Below, piece by piece: positions 47,964-59,371 of a stretch of DNA of 64,000 nucleotides (position 1 is the first letter of the stretch; every line of letters starts with the position of its first letter). Source of the DNA: Ectocarpus siliculosus (Eukaryota > Sar > Phaeophyceae > Ectocarpales > Ectocarpaceae); assembly GCA_000310025.1 (NCBI GenBank), contig FN649735.1, positions 2,576,096 through 2,640,095 of the forward strand. The letters run 5' to 3'. Both the position numbers and the translations under genes were made by a program. Under the pieces are notes generated by a model. That model did no database searches and was not told the DNA's origin. It saw only the letters and a list, made by a program, of their open reading frames with translations.

Positions 47964-50900
47964 CTATGTCTCATCCACTGGTGACAACCCAAACGCCGTG
48001 AGGACAGCCAAGTATAGCGGTGCTGCTGTCAAGACGCCGTCCAGACGGTCCAGGCAGCCCCCGTGGCCAGGAAAGACTGTGCCGGAATCCTGGATGGGTG
48101 CACACCGGGTAACACCATGGCTGGCATGTGAATCGAGTTGGCAGGGAACACAACAATTTAATCCGAGCAGTACAAAACACGGAGATACGTTCTACGAAGT
48201 AACCCTTCCATGGCTGGGTTCATTTTGACTCCTTTTTTTTAACTTCCCACAACTGTTCTCCGTGTTCCAAGACCTTCCGCGCATGTACACATATAAACCA
48301 CGGCGGCAAGGATGGTAAAACAGATGAGAGTCATATGTGGGGCTCATAGCGATGGAAGCGCGGGTTAAAGCAAGCGTGACGAACAGGAGCAGTACCACTG
48401 CTGTACAGCAGTGGTATGAGCAGAGAGAAAAAATGTACAGCAGCATCGATGTGGTGAGCAGGTGCATGCCTCTGTCGGACAACAACCATCCGCACAGAGG
48501 ATGCACGTGTGTGGAAGCTAGCACAATGACTTTTTCTACAATATCTCTGGACAAAGGATTCGCCAAGCTCATATACTACCAGCGTTAGATGCGAAAACGT
48601 TGAAGGGCAAAATGCAGCACCCACTACACGCGCCCGATCGATGCAAAACCTAACGGCTCATCGACCATCATCCACTATTGCTTTAAAAAAAAAAAAAAAA
48701 CGCAAAGTTTGTTATTTAGTTCGATTCTGTACCAAGCAATAGACAGGGGAGATCGGAACTGTAGTCGCGAACACAGGTTCCTTTTGAGCAAAACATTGCA
48801 CATGACAGGCGCACCTCCTTTCACTTCCTACTGGGAACCACACACACCACAACCACAACACCCGCAAGCACCGGGCCAGTAGGTGATTGCGGCATGCTTT
48901 GTCTCTGCTCTCTCGCGCGCACGCGTGGCCGGGTTGAGCATATGTCGAAGGGTGTTTGATGTACCCGACGTGGCATTGTTTTTTCCCTTCGGATCATACA
49001 GCAGTAAGTAGGCAGTTCATAGGCGATGGAAAAAGGACATGTGCCCCACATCAGAGGGACTGGCATGGAAAATTGCAATTGGGAACTAGTACTGTGTGTG
49101 CCCTTTGCACATTGCTAGTATGCGTGCCATTGGGGCTGGCTGCCTCTATGCCTCTCTTCTGGTCTCTACGTATGTTTTTCCCTCTTAGGTGAGGCACACC
49201 GGCGATCTTTCGGCACGCAAACTGATTGGAACTGAAAAACGGAACTGAACCGGACCTGTAGTCACAAAAAGAGCAAAACTGCGCGGCCGTGGACCGAACC
49301 GTTTCATTTGAGTCAAGCAACGCACGACTCACGTGTCAGACCGCTCAGCATGTGTGTATTTCACTAACCCACGGCGACAAAGCACAAGATGGATTGACCA
49401 GGTGACCATGGGCTCACCTTTACCATCGCCGTCCGCTTCAGCAGAGACTCCCACAAATCCCCCACGACGCCCACGATGCAGAGGCCCGCCCCTACAACCC
49501 CGAGGCGCCCGGATGACATGCCCCCGACGGAAAAAACACCCCCTCTTTCCTCCTCGCCCGGAAGGCTCTCCCCGACTCTCGACAGCAACGGTTCATGCAA
49601 AAGAAAGAGAAGAGCCTGTTCGAGAGTCAGGGCAGTGGCCGTTCCCAGGGCGATGGATCCAGTGACGCCTACCCAGGTTTTGCCGGGACTCGCGACGGTG
49701 AGGAGACCTGGGTGTTTTTGCCCGGGGGTCATCTCGGCGGCACCAGCGGCGGCCGGCGGTGTTTGACTCGCAGACGATCGTTGGTGTCGTTGGAGAAGCT
49801 CGCTGCTGGAAAGGTGCAGCTGCCGCTTTCGTCGAAGAACCTTGTACATGGAGCCTGCGAGAAAGGGTATGGCCAGTCGGATCGGACAAGCAGAAAAAAG
49901 GGAATAAAAACGAGGGATTTACCTTCCGAAGAACGCTGCCGTGACTTGCGTGTAGTAAGCGCTTGCGCCCGGGCGGAGGGTCAGGGTGGCGTCGATAGAC
50001 GGACGACACCAAAAGCTTTCCATCGCTGGTGTAGCTGACTTTGATGACATGTACTTCACGCCGAGACTGATTGAGGTCTCGATCCTATATATTGTAGCGT
50101 TCTTCTCACCCGCCAGCAACCCTCCGTTGTCCGAGTTGAACACAACCGCCAGGAGAAAAACAACGTCTGCAGCGCCTCTTGAGCCCCTGCATTAATTGTC
50201 GAAAAGAAGCACGGGCGGTGTCGCAGCCGTAATTAGAAAATCAATAATACGGGAGGGGGGAATATATTCAAAATAAAGGGTTTTCCCGGCGGTTTCACCC
50301 GCCACGCTTTCTGAAGCGATTCCAAGACATATTTTGCATCTTAGGGATGAATACGGTGCGTAAAATTCTTGGAGTGATGGTTTTGGAATATTGCAATGAA
50401 ATGTGTACCACAAGGAGGAGATGTTGTCCAAGGCGAGGCGTAAGAGACGACGTGTTGTGTGACGCGAGAAGAGTATTTGCCAGTCGAGAGGTTGGTGTGT
50501 GGCAACGCGAGAATTTCGACAATGTACAATGACGGTGTCCCTTGGTCCAAGATAAAGAAAGTCGGAAACATGTTGAGGCTCGTTCCCATTGCTGCTTACA
50601 CAAAAAGAAGGTGAGATACAGTAGTTCTTGCGTGCAGAACCAACACGAAAAATAGCACAGATGCCCGGAAATGCTCCTATCGAAGAACACGGAGAAGCCA
50701 AAAAGACAGCATCGACTGCGAAGACCGAGAAAAACTGTGCTACGGACACCAGTCGAGATGGTACTGTGCATTTGCGTGGAGAAATCCAAGTCGCAGAAAC
50801 GCACGAGCCGGAAAACGTACCATGCGCAAATAGCAATACAAACGTAGATGGCAGAAGACGACGACATGCCGTCTCCCACCATGACCGAGGATTGTCATCA

Positions 50901-52798
50901 GCTACAACAATAGCATGGTATGCCTTTCGCTCTCAATCACACATAAACATGTGGGTCGACGCAATGCACGCGGAGGCCGCCGACGCACGAAGATAAGGGT
51001 GTTTCACTCCTCGCTGGTTGTGGAATCAATTATCCACCTTTCCTTGTAGCCAACTATTCGGCCCCCCGAAAGATCGTTGTTGTAGCCCGCATCGCCGCTC
51101 TTTGCCAACCATTCCACCCCCGAAAATTACTATGGGGAGCCAAGCGTCAAACGGATGAAGCTCGTGCGCGCTGATCACTGCACATGCACACGCATGGTTG
51201 ACGAGTATGGATCTCAGCGAGCGATTGACTCCGCACGCCGCTTTCGCGCGGGGATGACAGCCGTTGTGGCTGGAGTGATGCGAAGACAGAGTGTACGAGG
51301 TTCAACAAAAATAAGTGATTGCAACGCCAGCAGGAGCACTACTGTACTATAGGTAGAGGCAGACACGCAGCATGCGGTCGAACAGATCACAGCGGACCGC
51401 CGAAGTACTCTGTATTCGAGTGATTTTGTCCTGGGGGTGCGCGGAGAGAACCGCGGCAGAGAAAACAACCGGCGACCTAAGATTGCTGGCCGGTGGTGCG
51501 CCGGGAGAGGAAAAAAAATGCTGCGATCTGGGAAGACATGGTGCAAAACTGTGAAGTCTGTCGCAGAAGGGGTAGAGAATCAATCCAATCTTCCGCAGTA
51601 TGAGTCGAAAAAATAGCAACACAACACAGGCAGCACCTGAATCGAAGCGCTACGAGCGAGGAGCAGCCACAGACCATCCAAAGCATCGCCGAAATTTCGA
51701 GGGCCAGCAGGAAAACTCCAGCCTCCATCACCCCAGCACCATCCCCTTCTCCGCCTCCACCACCACCACCACCACTAACCCCAACCGGTTTCTCCGCGGA
51801 GAGTTTCGAAGCAACCCAATGGTCACGCATGAGCACCAGGCGGCGGGCCACGATTAAAGCCATACCGACGCACATCGCGATCCCTACAGGTACAATTTTA
51901 ACCGTGAACGTGCAATCAGGGCAACGTTGACAGCGGGTTTGAGTTAGCATCGACCGTGCTAGCCGGGTGACCAACGAAAACGTCATGCTGCTGTGCTACA
52001 GCAGTAGTCTTATGCAGCGGGGGTGTAAGGCTTCTACCCTACAGACTGGTTTTCTATCCGACCGCGCCTTGCGGTAGGGACATTGCTACAACACTACTAG
52101 CTTCATCACGGCCATCCCTGTAACTCCTCTTTGAGCCCTCTCTAAAACTGCACCATCGTTGCTCTGAAGATCTACTGATCGTTTGTGTGTGGTTGTTTAC
52201 AGCGAGTACCTGGTATGTACATGTCACAGACATCGCCCACCTGCAGCGTCGCGGCCACAGAACGCGGTGATCAGAGAAACCGTCTCGGCGATGACGTGGA
52301 AGAGGAAGGTGCTGCCCAGCAAAGCCACCCCAACGCCCGTGGCAGCTATTGCTCGAGCGGCCCTGCGTGTGTCCAACGGTGGGACGCAGTTCTTCGGTTG
52401 GGGCTGTTCGGTCTCTTTACGGTACAGTATTCGGTGTGTTGGGTGTCTCGTACAACTGGTACATATGTTTGCCACCCTTGGTTGTCCAGAAGAAGAACAA
52501 CAGCAGTACTTTCTGCGTACAAGCAGCAGCGCTTGTACACGGTACAGGTGGTGGGGTGAAGTAGACACCACCGTCAGAGTGCAGCAGTCCCGGGACAATT
52601 AGAGTTTAGAGATTGGCCCACCACGTGCGCAAGGGTCAACCATCACCTTGTTCTGCGCAGAAGCTCGCCCACCTCCTGCACGCAAACCGCCTGTAGCACC
52701 AGAACCAGCGAAAGGCATAGCCAAGCGTCATGGAAAATGGCCCACAGGGCCAGCGGTAGGGCCACCGCAGCCGTCAGAAACCTCTCGCGTAGGCCCAT
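47964..52798 (-). CDS. cdsA: Phosphatidate cytidylyltransferase (CDP-diacylglycerol synthase)
   Basis: Seven minus-strand exons join in phase: 52798-52647, 52362-52241, 51883-51637, 50186-50110, 49944-49923 (22 nt), 49805-49418, 48089-47964. The product is about 377 aa. The enzyme converts phosphatidate and CTP to CDP-diacylglycerol, the precursor of phosphatidylinositol, phosphatidylglycerol and cardiolipin. The start MGLRERFLTAAVALPLALWA is the usual first membrane helix. DVVFLLAVVFNSDNGG matches the catalytic Asp region and SPGKTWVGV the SPxKTWEG motif. SLLKRTAMVK joined across the last intron to DSGTVFPGHGGCLDRLD completes the CDS signature, with Cys where Leu/Ile is usual. An acidic-glycine linker (GGGGGGGGEGDG) is inserted in exon 3. 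The bacterial/plastid-type sequence suggests an organellar location, but no clear transit peptide precedes the first Met. The micro-exon is the least sure part. Confidence 0.85.
48090..49417 (-). other. Last intron of cdsA, 1.3 kb
   Basis: It splits the cytidylyltransferase signature after the codons for TAMVK. It contains a perfect 24-bp palindrome at 48393-48416 and a 16-base A run near 48685. No other coding exon is evident inside. Confidence 0.6.
48393..48416. repeat. Perfect 24-bp palindrome
   Basis: The arm taccactgctg is followed by its exact inverse complement with no loop. Related ctgctgtac/gtacagcag pieces recur at 14610-14640, 51325, 51995 and 53405, which suggests a dispersed short motif. 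Confidence 0.85.
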
Positions 52799-53062
52799 AG
52801 CTCGCCCTCCGCCAGTTTGATCTGTGAAGGGCGAGGAGCAGGGCAGATAGATGATAGATGATAGATGATAGATGGGGATGCGTAGTCGGGCCGACTTCGA
52901 CACAGCAGGTACGCAAGTCACCTTTGTGATTGTGCCGAAGCGGCACCGTGGCTTGTTGTGGCCCCGCGACTGCTGTGTTACCACCCCCTTCCCCCTTTAG
53001 CATGCAACTGCCACAGCAGCGACGCATACGTACCATACGCCCCGATCTCTCCTTGTTCTGTC
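52799..53062. promoter_or_regulatory. Shared divergent promoter between cdsA and the lumen-protein gene
   Basis: The two start codons point away from each other across 264 bases. The spacer carries four copies of gatagat(g) at 52848-52875 and C-rich stretches. With so little room, the two genes must share or overlap promoter elements, unless cdsA has an upstream non-coding exon inside the neighbour. Confidence 0.55.
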
Positions 53063-56000
53063 ATGAAGCTCGGAAACTCGTCGGCAGCTGCATCCTCGTT
53101 GGTCTTTCTTTTACGTCTTGCGACGTCCGGAGTCCACAGCTTCGTGCTTCATCCTCATGCGATCGCGTCAGCAGCACCGGCAAAATGCGGCGCAATCTCG
53201 TTCGTACGAAAACAACATGCTCCGGCAGCAAGAGCAGCAGCAGCAGGAGTAGGGCCAGACCCTTCTTGCAGAAGCAGGTTTGGATCGCAGTTGCCTCGCT
53301 TTCTTTGTTGTTGTTCGTGGAAAGGGAGTGTTTCCCCCCTGTGCGTATACATCATTGTATGCAGCGACCAGGAGAGAGAGACTGCCAAGCTTGAAGGCAG
53401 CAGGAGTACAGCAGTCTTACATACCACGCCCGGAAGAGAACTTTGCACCGGGTGGGTAGGACAACTAGGAGCATCAGATATCGGCCACGTTGAATCTCTC
53501 ACTTCCAATGTGATTTGAGCCCAACGTTCCTGTATGTGATGACCACGAGCTCGTTCGCAGCGCCGGTGGTTGGAGATAACGTGTATGTACAGATAGGCAT
53601 ACAAATACATTTTTTTTTTCATCAACGCCTACAGTGCAGCTTCTCCAATCCGTTGTCACACAAAAAAGGGTTCTCCCTCACCCCCGCCTGCGTTGCTTGC
53701 CTTCGTTTTTTTTTCGCGGGAAGGTTGCAACATTATCTTCCCTCGAGCGTTGAAGATTGACATTTTTTTCGAGTGCCGAACACCACTTCCAAACCTCAAC
53801 AGTGGTAGCATATCAAACAGAGAGCAAGGCGACACATACCCACATGCCGAGAGCCCCCTACCGATTGGCTACGACGCATATCCGCATGCCAAAGGGGAAG
53901 AAAGCCTCCATCGATTAGCCGGGGCAGCCGGTGAATTTGTCCGATGAATAAATGGTTCCTCCCTTGGTCCAGTGTAACAACTGCCCAAGTTTGGCCACAC
54001 TCACTGAAACTGCCCGGGTTAATCGATAGGGGGGTTCCTCGTCTTTGGCATGCGGACATGTGTCCTATGCAATACATGCTCTCTACCGTTTCGATTCGGT
54101 AGGAGTGGTTTTCGGTTTCCGGCACTTGAAATTCGCCGTTTCGATCGGGGGGGGGGGCGTCTCTTCAGGGAAACTCGTTGTCGGCAATCATGCCAAAAGG
54201 CGTGTTGGAAGAACAAAAAATCCCAAGACGGCATGGCGGTACATGACATCGGTGGAAGTGGTGGCTCCTGGATCAGAAGGGCCGGGTATGATCCGGGGGG
54301 TCACAGGGGAAAAGCAGTCCGAGAGCGCTCCCATTAAGTGAGCAACGTCGTTCGCTAGCAGCGTTTCGCAGTCGACCATTGTTGTGATGCGATTGGAGGA
54401 GACATGGATGTATGAAAAGAAACAGACGTCAATGTCATCATCGAGTACCAGGATGTCTCAAGCCCCACGAAGAATGTATGAGGCGCAGGACTTGAACGTG
54501 AGGGAGGGAGTGGATACACCCGCCGCGGGAAGTCATGCCACTGTTTGATCCCATAATAGCTGTGGAGAAGGACTGACACGAAAATGCCCTTGTATTCACC
54601 ATGATTCGAGATTTTTCGCGGGTTTGACTGCTGTCAACTGCGTCAACTGCGTGTGTATGGGGCATGGCTGCAGCTGCTCCACAACTGTATTGAGCGGGCC
54701 GCTGTGACACTGCTTGTGATGTGTTTGCTTTCGGTGGTGGGGGTGTACCTGTCTTTGACCTGGGAACCGGGGGGTGCACCGAGTTCGTGCGTGCTTCCTT
54801 TGGACCTTTGTAGTGGGCAGGGCAGCTTCAGCGCCTCAAGCTCATCGACCATAAACGTTCTTGTACGTCAGCCCGCTCGTCGAGAGAGACCACACCGCAG
54901 GGCCTGTGTCTTTTTCTGGAAGACGGCTGCCGACTTTCTTCATTTTCCTCGCGTGTCGACCGTTTCTTCGTTTCCCTTCTCCCTGCAGGGCCACCAGGAT
55001 GACGACTGGCGCCCTGCCGAGTGACGGCGGCGGGATGTCGCGTGGCCAGTGGGCCGGTAGAATGCTAGGAGCTGCCATCACGGGCGCGGTGGCGGTATCA
55101 CAGGTGTGAAGGGTCAGTCAAGTCAGGCCGGAGTGCACTGAAGACACGCTTGTGTGTGTTTTTTGGCACCTTACGACGACGCAAATTTTGCGCGGCTTGT
55201 GCCGGCACGACAGGTCCAGGCGTTTTGGTTGGTGCTCCGCATGAACGCACACATTGTTTCCGATGCAAGGCTTTCATACATAGGACGGATCAGATCGCTA
55301 CAGATCGAGCTACCTCTTTTGAGGGTTGTGTCCGGCACATAGATGGTCGGGGTATGTTCGCTCCATGGTGATCTGAAGGACATAGGTGATCGGGGAATGT
55401 TTGCAACATGGTGATCTAAAGGATATAGGTGATGGGGGTATGTTCGCTCCATGGTGATCTGAAGGACATACGTAATCGGGGTTGTTTGCTCCATGGTGAT
55501 CTATAGGACATACATGACCGGTGCATGTTTGCTCCATGGTGATCGGTGGGACATAGGTGATCTAACTCACGATCTATGTTACGTGCGAAGATTGTCACCG
55601 CGGTTCGTGCAGACAAGCACTAAACGGTACAAGTAACAGCGTACCGCCTTTTCGGGATCGTCACGTGCTGATGCTCGGTTGCCTGGCCAAGCAGCAACCC
55701 ACACGTACCCTCCTCGCATATGCCCACGGTATGCAGTAAGTTGGACTCGATTGTCCCTCCTTTCCGAACGCGTGGTCGCCTTTGGGCTCGCTCTCTTGAG
55801 GTAGGGGGCGCCGGGAATGCGATCCTCCGCCGCCGATCTCTTCAAGACCCCGCCGCCGCACAACGGTGCCCACCCATGACTGTTTTTTTTTCTTTTACGA
55901 CCTAATGGAGCAGGGACCGGAGTTTGCCTCGGCCGAGGTAGGCGTAGGAGAAGGGGGGCTGCCGGACGGGGCGCGACAATTCTCCAACCTCGTCAAGGTG

Positions 56001-57262
56001 CAGAAGGACTGGGCGGCCCTGGGCAAGTCAATCGAGCGCCAGGGCGCGGACGTGACCGCCGACGAGTGGAAGAACGTCGCCCTGTTCCTCCGCAAGGTGT
56101 ATCAGCTCGGCGGGGAACTCGAGTACCTCGCGGGCACTTTCCCGCCGGACAAGAAGAAGTCCGCCCTCGCCCTCGTGCGGAGCATCCAGGTTTGTGTTAA
56201 ATTGTTTGCATCGACCGCGATAACCGGCCGGATGACCAATGAAAATACGTCAGTCTTGTGGCGGGATAGGGATACAAAACGCGAACGAACACGATTCCTA
56301 AGCATCAAAGGGTTCTACCGCACACGGGGGGCAAAGTGTCCTGCTTCGGAAGTGCAGGAGAGGACCCAATACTATCGTGTGTGTCTGTGACTCTTTCCAC
56401 ATGGAGCTCTACACGCGCCACCGTCGCCTTGATTCGCCTTATTCGAGTTGGTGTCTTGGGGCCAGTTCTTGCTGCCGTGTCCAGATGAATGCGCGCGACA
56501 TACTACACAAATGCCTACCCCAAATTTGCGGAAAACACTGGGTAGAAGAGACATTAGATTGCCTCTCCGATGCAGGCAGTCCGATGCCCAAACCATCATT
56601 GTTACGGCTGTCGATACGGAGCGTTTTCGACAACTGTGTCGTCGGCAGAAGAACCGCAAATACCTGGACTCGTGCACGATGACCCATTGCGGGAGGGATT
56701 GAGGGAGATTTCGATATTTTCCCTCCCCCCCCCCTCATCCACTTCTATACGCCCGCCCGTTCCAAAATGAAGTAGTGGAATAGGCGGGGCACCGTGATTC
56801 GAAGAGAAGGAGATGGGCACGGGTACTGGCCAAAGAGTTTAGTATGGCGTACCGCCCTTGGCCCATGTGTACTTTGGAAGCCTGGAAGCGGTATGTGCCT
56901 CATGCGACCGTGTGACACCATGAGCAAAGAGTCAGGTACAGGCACTTGCAGTGCTAGTGGGAGCTTAGTGGGAGATGAATCACGCCCCCCCCCCCCCCTG
57001 TGAAACGTGGCCTGGGCAGGCGAAAACCAGGCATATAGCTCCGTCGCAACATTGTAGGGATGCCAAGTCGATCGTCTATGGCATGCACGACTATGAATCC
57101 CCCACCCACCCCTCCGACGTGGCCTTGTAGAAAGAGGTGCAGGCGGCGGACGTACCTGCGAGAGAGAAGGACGCGGCTGCCTTCATGAAGGCGCAAGCTT
57201 CCGTGCAGAAGAAGTTCGAGGATTTCATGGAGCTTTTCAACGACGTGCCGTCAGAGCTTTGA
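53063..57262 (+). CDS. Plastid-targeted thylakoid-lumen protein, PsbQ-like four-helix candidate
   Basis: Four exons join in phase: 53063-53277, 54989-55103, 55914-56189, 57131-57262 (about 245 aa). Exon 1 encodes a signal peptide (MKLGNSSAAASSLVFLLRLA) with a cleavage site SGVHS|F. The Phe at +1 of the transit peptide is the rule for stramenopile plastids, and a basic Ala/Arg-rich transit region follows. Exon 2 encodes a second hydrophobic segment (WAGRMLGAAITGAVAVSQ), as expected for transfer into the thylakoid lumen. Exons 3-4 encode helices: NLVKVQKDWAALGKSIERQG, VTADEWKNVALFLRKVYQLG, then VQKKFEDFMELFNDVPSEL. The W-x3-G and DEW..FLR..Y..G pattern resembles the PsbQ' subunit of the photosystem II oxygen-evolving complex of red-lineage algae. 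Targeting is well supported; the PsbQ' identity is an inference. Confidence 0.75.
55338..55566. repeat. 43-bp minisatellite, about five copies, in an intron
   Basis: The unit has the core gctccatggtgatct followed by gaaggacataggtgatcggg and gtatgttc. The atggtg element recurs at 55365, 55408, 55451, 55493 and 55536, a spacing of 42-43 bases. It lies in the second intron of the lumen-protein gene. Confidence 0.9.
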
Positions 57263-59371
57263 GATCTGCTGACGTCATCGCCGCTGCTACGGCAGAAGCT
57301 GCTGCTGCTGCTGGTGGGGGTTAGAATAGTGTCGAGGTTGTCTCTTTAGACGATGATCAGTACTGCTAAAGTTGCCGCTGGCGGTAACCAAGAGGTAGAG
57401 GTTTGTGTCCATTTAGAAGCAGTTTCGTCAACGTGTAGATAAAATCGTCGGGAGCATCAGCTTTGAAGGGAATCGTACGGTAACGGGAGAGTAGATAGAT
57501 ATGTTTCAGCAGCGCATAGTTGAGCACGTTTTATGATGCCACATCCATTCTGGTTGTTGGAGATCTAGAGGCCCGTGGAGACTCAAGAATTAAGCCCATC
57601 CCTGACCCGATGGACTGCCTTTGGCATCATCGGCAAGTAGAAGATGGGGTCGGTTACAGAGCAGACGCGAGTAGGTTTCGAGTTCATGGGGCAGGTGTCG
57701 AGTTCATGGGAAATCATCGACGAGGGGGATAGAAGCTCTGGGGTCTACTGCCGAATGACACGTACATCTGGAACTCCGTGGGACCACGCGTAGGGTGAGA
57801 TTTGGTTGCCGACCTGATGAGAATAGCACAGCCCACTTTTCGATATCAACAAGATTTTCGTCTGCAGAAGACCCTAGTACGGGGCGAATACCACAAGAGT
57901 GTAGTGGCATGTAGAAGATGCTATAATGAGGTGTTTCACTTTTTGTTCGTGTGCCTGGTTTTTGCTCATGCAATGAACCCCCGGTTACGACGCTAGCCGT
58001 TGGCCGCTCTGAACTGCTGCTTGAAACCAGTGGTACACACGCAACGTAACAAAACACGTACAACTTGGTGAGCACTATTGTCCTCATCGCTAGGCTCCCC
58101 ATCCGATGGGGGGGAGTCCCGTGGATGATGACATCCGTAAAGAGCACCACCGGCGGTGACGAAAGGAGAAACCGGGTACCATTTCTCACCCCCCCTGGTG
58201 TGCCACGAAACACTCCTTTACTGGTTCTAGCCGGCGATGCGGTAAAGGTGAAAGCGCGAGTGATCGCACACCCCGCAGACTGAGTCAGTTTCACAGCCCG
58301 ATTGGTACGCTACCGAGAGCCTGCCAATGCCGAAAAGGGTTGCGTTGAGGACCCGTATTCACCAAGGTTGGAATAATCAAAATCGGCTCTTGGCCGGAAA
58401 ATAGAAATTAATATTTTGATTTTTGGTTTTGCCATGTTGATTTAAAAAGCCCTCCGAGGACTGTTTTTTCAAGACACGAAAGCAAATTAAGCTCTGCCGG
58501 AAACCCCGAACATCATTTTTGGCCTTCGACCAATCGCAGCTCGATATTTTATGTATTTTTTTTATTTGTAGGTCGCTTGCTCTCCCTCGCGTGTTCACAC
58601 CGTCTTGCTTGCGGAGAAATATAGTCAAACCCAGGCTAGGGGGCATGCGACCACTCACCCTGTTGTGGTCCGCTAGGGAGGCTGTGCTAAAGTTCTACGT
58701 AGCTGCCGTGGCGGCCTATCGTGGAATGAAAAAGCCAACGACCAAACGATAGTGGTGTTACACAGTTCATATTGCAAAGTTCGACTCGGCCATCAACGAG
58801 GGGAACGGATGGCTGAGTCCTCCTCGCGACAAAATTTTTCGGCAAGCACCGGGGACGAAAGGAGGACAATAGCCCACAAGCTCATGTGTGGCCTTCCTCA
58901 TGTTTGACCCGAGAGTTGCTACATACAGAAAGGTGAGAAAACTGACTCCCAGAACACTTGGGATAAAAAAATGTACAGACGCACTGCTTTGTAAAAAGAG
59001 TGTTCGCATTCTGATGGGTATCCACTTGGTCGGGGCCGGATATCGAGGTAGATTTCCTATCAAAGAACACCCACACAAGCACACACGCCCCGGGGCTGAC
59101 TACTTGACGCCTGTGCTCGCGTATACTTCTACTTGCCCCTATTCGTAAGGCTTGGAGCTTCATCGGTCCACAGGTTGGCGCGGTCGATGCTATACAACAA
59201 TTCAGACGCACACACGCACACTGTAGCCTCCCCCATGACGCCCGCTCACGCGGTCCCAGATCATGGCCTATGGAAGCATTTTCTCTCTTCAAACGCACTG
59301 AGACTGACCTCTTTGCATTGGTCAGCTGGTTAGCGCGGCCGATGGTAACAATCAAACACATGCCAACACAT
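57263..59371. other. Intergenic region between convergent genes
   Basis: A 196-codon minus-strand frame at 57704-58294 is the longest open stretch. It begins MKLTQSAGCAITRAF and shows no domain, splice partner or coding bias, so it is not called. AT-rich DNA with T runs lies at 58395-58570. The 3' UTRs of both neighbours should fall in this interval. Confidence 0.4.

Noticed and set aside
50192-50882. 214- and 195-codon minus-strand frames
   Set aside because: They lie in a cdsA intron; the real exon is only 50186-50110, shown by the NSDNGG motif and phase.
57704-58294. 196-codon minus-strand frame between convergent genes
   Set aside because: No domain, splice partner or coding bias; kept only as part of the intergenic note.
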